Shown piece after piece: positions 62,166-64,000 of a stretch of DNA of 64,000 nt. A program made the position numbers and the translations under genes. Each line of letters begins with the position of its first letter. Position 1 is the stretch's first letter. The notes below the pieces were generated by a model. The model did not search any database, was not told the origin of the DNA, and saw nothing but the letters and a program-made list of their open reading frames with translations. The stretch comes from Rhizobium grahamii (GTDB lineage: Bacteria; Pseudomonadota; Alphaproteobacteria; Rhizobiales; Rhizobiaceae): assembly GCF_009498215.1 (NCBI RefSeq), contig NZ_CP043499.1, positions 434,001 through 498,000 on the forward strand, in the 5' to 3' direction.

Positions 62166-64000
62166 GTGTTGGGATAACAGGCGGATCGATTTCTCTTCTT
62201 GCGCTGCTTGTCCTTCCCTTTCTCGGAAGCTTTCTTTCCGTGTTCCTGTTGAACACGTCGTCGCGCCGCCTGCCGGCGGGGTTGGCCGGTGTAGTGACGC
62301 TGGCGTCACTACTTCTTACGGCGATTAACTATCCCGCGGTCTCGGGCGGGGGCGTGGTTTACTACAAGCTGCAATGGCTCCCGCAGCTTGGCCTTGATTT
62401 CACGTTGCGGATGGATGGTTTTGCATGGATTTTCGCCATGCTGGTTACCGCGATCGGTCTGCTCGTCGTCCTCTATGCTCGCTACTACATGTCGGAAGAG
62501 GACCCCGTTCCGCGCTTTTTCTCATTTTTTCTGGCTTTCATGGGAGCCATGCTCGGGATCGTGATTTCCGGCAACGTGATCCTGCTGTCGGTCTTCTGGG
62601 AGCTGACGAGCATTTTCTCATTCCTGCTGATCAGCTATTGGCACAACAGCGCCGCGGCACGTGACGGTGCCCGCATGGCGCTGACCGTCACCGGGATCGG
62701 CGGCTTTTGCCTGCTGATCGGCCTCATTCTGCTCGGAAACATTGTCGGCAGCTACGACCTCGACAAGATCCTCGCTTCAGGCGACATCATTCGTGCTCAT
62801 CCGCTCTATCTGCCGGCGCTTATCTTCATTCTGCTCGGCGCGTTGACGAAGAGCGCGCAGTTCCCGTTCCATTTCTGGCTGCCGAATGCGATGGCCGCGC
62901 CGACGCCGGTGTCGGCCTTCCTTCACTCCGCAACGATGGTCAAGGCGGGCGTTTTCCTGCTTGCCCGCTTCTGGCCCGCGCTTTCAGGCACCTGGGAATG
63001 GTTTTGGATCGTCGGGGCGGCGGGAATTATCACACTCCTGCTTGGCGCCTATTTCGCGATGTTCCAGCGAGACCTCAAGGGACTTCTGGCTTACTCCACA
63101 ATCAGCCACCTGGGTTTGATCACGACGCTGCTCAGCCTGGGCAGTCCGCTGGCAACGGTCGCAGCGATCTTCCATATGCTAAATCACGCCACCTTCAAGG
63201 CGTCGCTGTTCATGGCCGCCGGGATCATCGATCATGAGACCGGCACGCGCGATATGCGAAGACTCAGCGGATTGTTCCGGTTTATGCCGTTCACGGCCAC
63301 TCTTGCCATCGTCGCAAGCGCTGCCATGGCGGGCGTGCCGCTTCTGAATGGCTTCCTGTCAAAGGAGATGTTCTTTGCCGAGGCCGTCGAGACACATGCG
63401 GACTCGATCCTTGATCGAATTTTGCCCTATGTCGCGACGCTGGCCGCTGCCTTCAGCGTCGCCTATTCCCTGCGCTTCATTCACACTGTCTTTTTCGGGC
63501 CGCCGCCGCACGACCTGCCGGTCGCCAAGCCGCACGAGCCGCCGCGCTGGATGCGCTTTCCGATAGAACTTCTGGTGGTCCTCTGCCTCGTGGTGGGTAT
63601 TATCCCGGCGCTGTCGATCGGTCCCTTCCTGCATACGGCTGTCGTCAGCGTTCTTCGTGAGGACACGCCGGAATACAGCCTCGCCATTTGGCACGGCGTC
63701 AATCTTCCGCTGATCATGAGCGCGATCGCGCTTGCCGGAGGCGTGGCGATCTATGTGCTGCTGAAAGACTATTTCGCGCGTTGCGACGATGGCCCGCCCA
63801 TATTCCGGAAGCTCAAGGGGCAACGAATCTTCGAGCGTATCCTAGTCGAGGTGTCCTGGCGTTGGGCTCGTATCGCCGAACAGCGGCTCGGAACGCGCAG
63901 GCTCCAGCAGCAGCTGCGCTGGGTCGTGGTGATGGGCTTTGCTGCCGGTTTGCTGCCGCTTTACCTCAGAGGTTTTCAGAGCCGACCCTTTACCAATTCC
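62166..64000 (+). CDS. phaA: Na+/H+ (or K+/H+) antiporter subunit A, 5' part
   Basis: The coding frame runs from about 62174 to the right edge without a stop. It shows the MrpA/PhaA pattern: FWELTSIFSFLLISYW, LTKSAQFPFHFWLPNAMAAP, AFLHSATMVKAGVFLLARFWP and YSTISHLGLITTLL, all within multiple helices, related to NuoL. PhaA/MrpA is the large subunit of a multi-subunit cation/proton antiporter used in alkali and salt tolerance. No usable start codon lies in frame near the N-terminus; GTG at 62166 after AAGGAATAAG would start it if one G were restored at GGG 62171-62173. The C-terminus is outside the window. Confidence 0.85.

Noticed and set aside
1..64000. Integrated element, insertion sequence or CRISPR array
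   Set aside because: No transposase, integrase, tRNA-flanked repeats or regularly spaced repeats were seen on either strand.

Overview
The window is GC-rich, gene-dense alphaproteobacterial DNA. Its gene content points to Rhizobiaceae (Rhizobium/Agrobacterium/Ensifer): an aga-agp alpha-galactoside locus in the Sinorhizobium meliloti order, a bcsN-A-B-Z-K cellulose operon of the type known from Agrobacterium, the start of a pha/mrp antiporter operon, and many carbohydrate and amine ABC importers. I saw no rRNA, tRNA, CRISPR array, insertion sequence or phage gene.

Layout. 1-8.6 kb: alpha-galactoside uptake and hydrolysis (agaL1 fragment, agpABCD, agaL2), closed by a strong terminator. 8.6-11.0 kb: DMT exporter and divergent MocR-type regulator. 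11.0-18.2 kb: a self-contained arabinose-oligosaccharide system (ArsR-like regulator, GH51 arabinofuranosidase, CUT1 importer) whose three promoters carry one common palindrome. 18.2-19.7 kb: frameshifted gabD. 19.8-28.9 kb: cellulose synthesis operon, minus strand. 29.2-31.2 kb: inositol-monophosphatase-like gene divergent from a LacI regulator. 31.3-36.9 kb: compact surface-glycan operon (GT25, O-antigen ligase-like, CapD-like, SDR, sugar transferase). 37.2-40.0 kb: CNNM/CorC membrane protein and an alditol-oxidase-like enzyme. 40.1-51.4 kb: a catabolic locus with two ureohydrolases, TetR regulator, polyamine-type ABC importer, MBL hydrolase, aldehyde dehydrogenase, flavin reductase and LLM monooxygenase. 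51.7-53.7 kb: a heparin-lyase-I-like secreted protein next to a membrane nucleotidyl cyclase fused to a C-type-lectin-like domain. 53.7-57.8 kb: cytochrome c, small proteins, a GH3 enzyme and a LysR regulator. 57.8-61.7 kb: HutC-type regulator divergent from a polar amino acid ABC operon. 61.8-64 kb: XRE regulator and the 5' part of phaA/mrpA.

How the genes work together. Most of the window is import-plus-catabolism modules, each with its own local regulator and usually a palindrome in the divergent promoter. The cellulose and glycan operons make cell-surface polymers, and the cyclase-lectin fusion may sense such a polymer.

Caveat. At least six places, in five genes, show one missing base in a short G/C run that breaks an otherwise full-length conserved gene; a seventh is suspected at the phaA start. 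All have the same direction and context, so sequencing or assembly indels are at least as likely as real pseudogenes.
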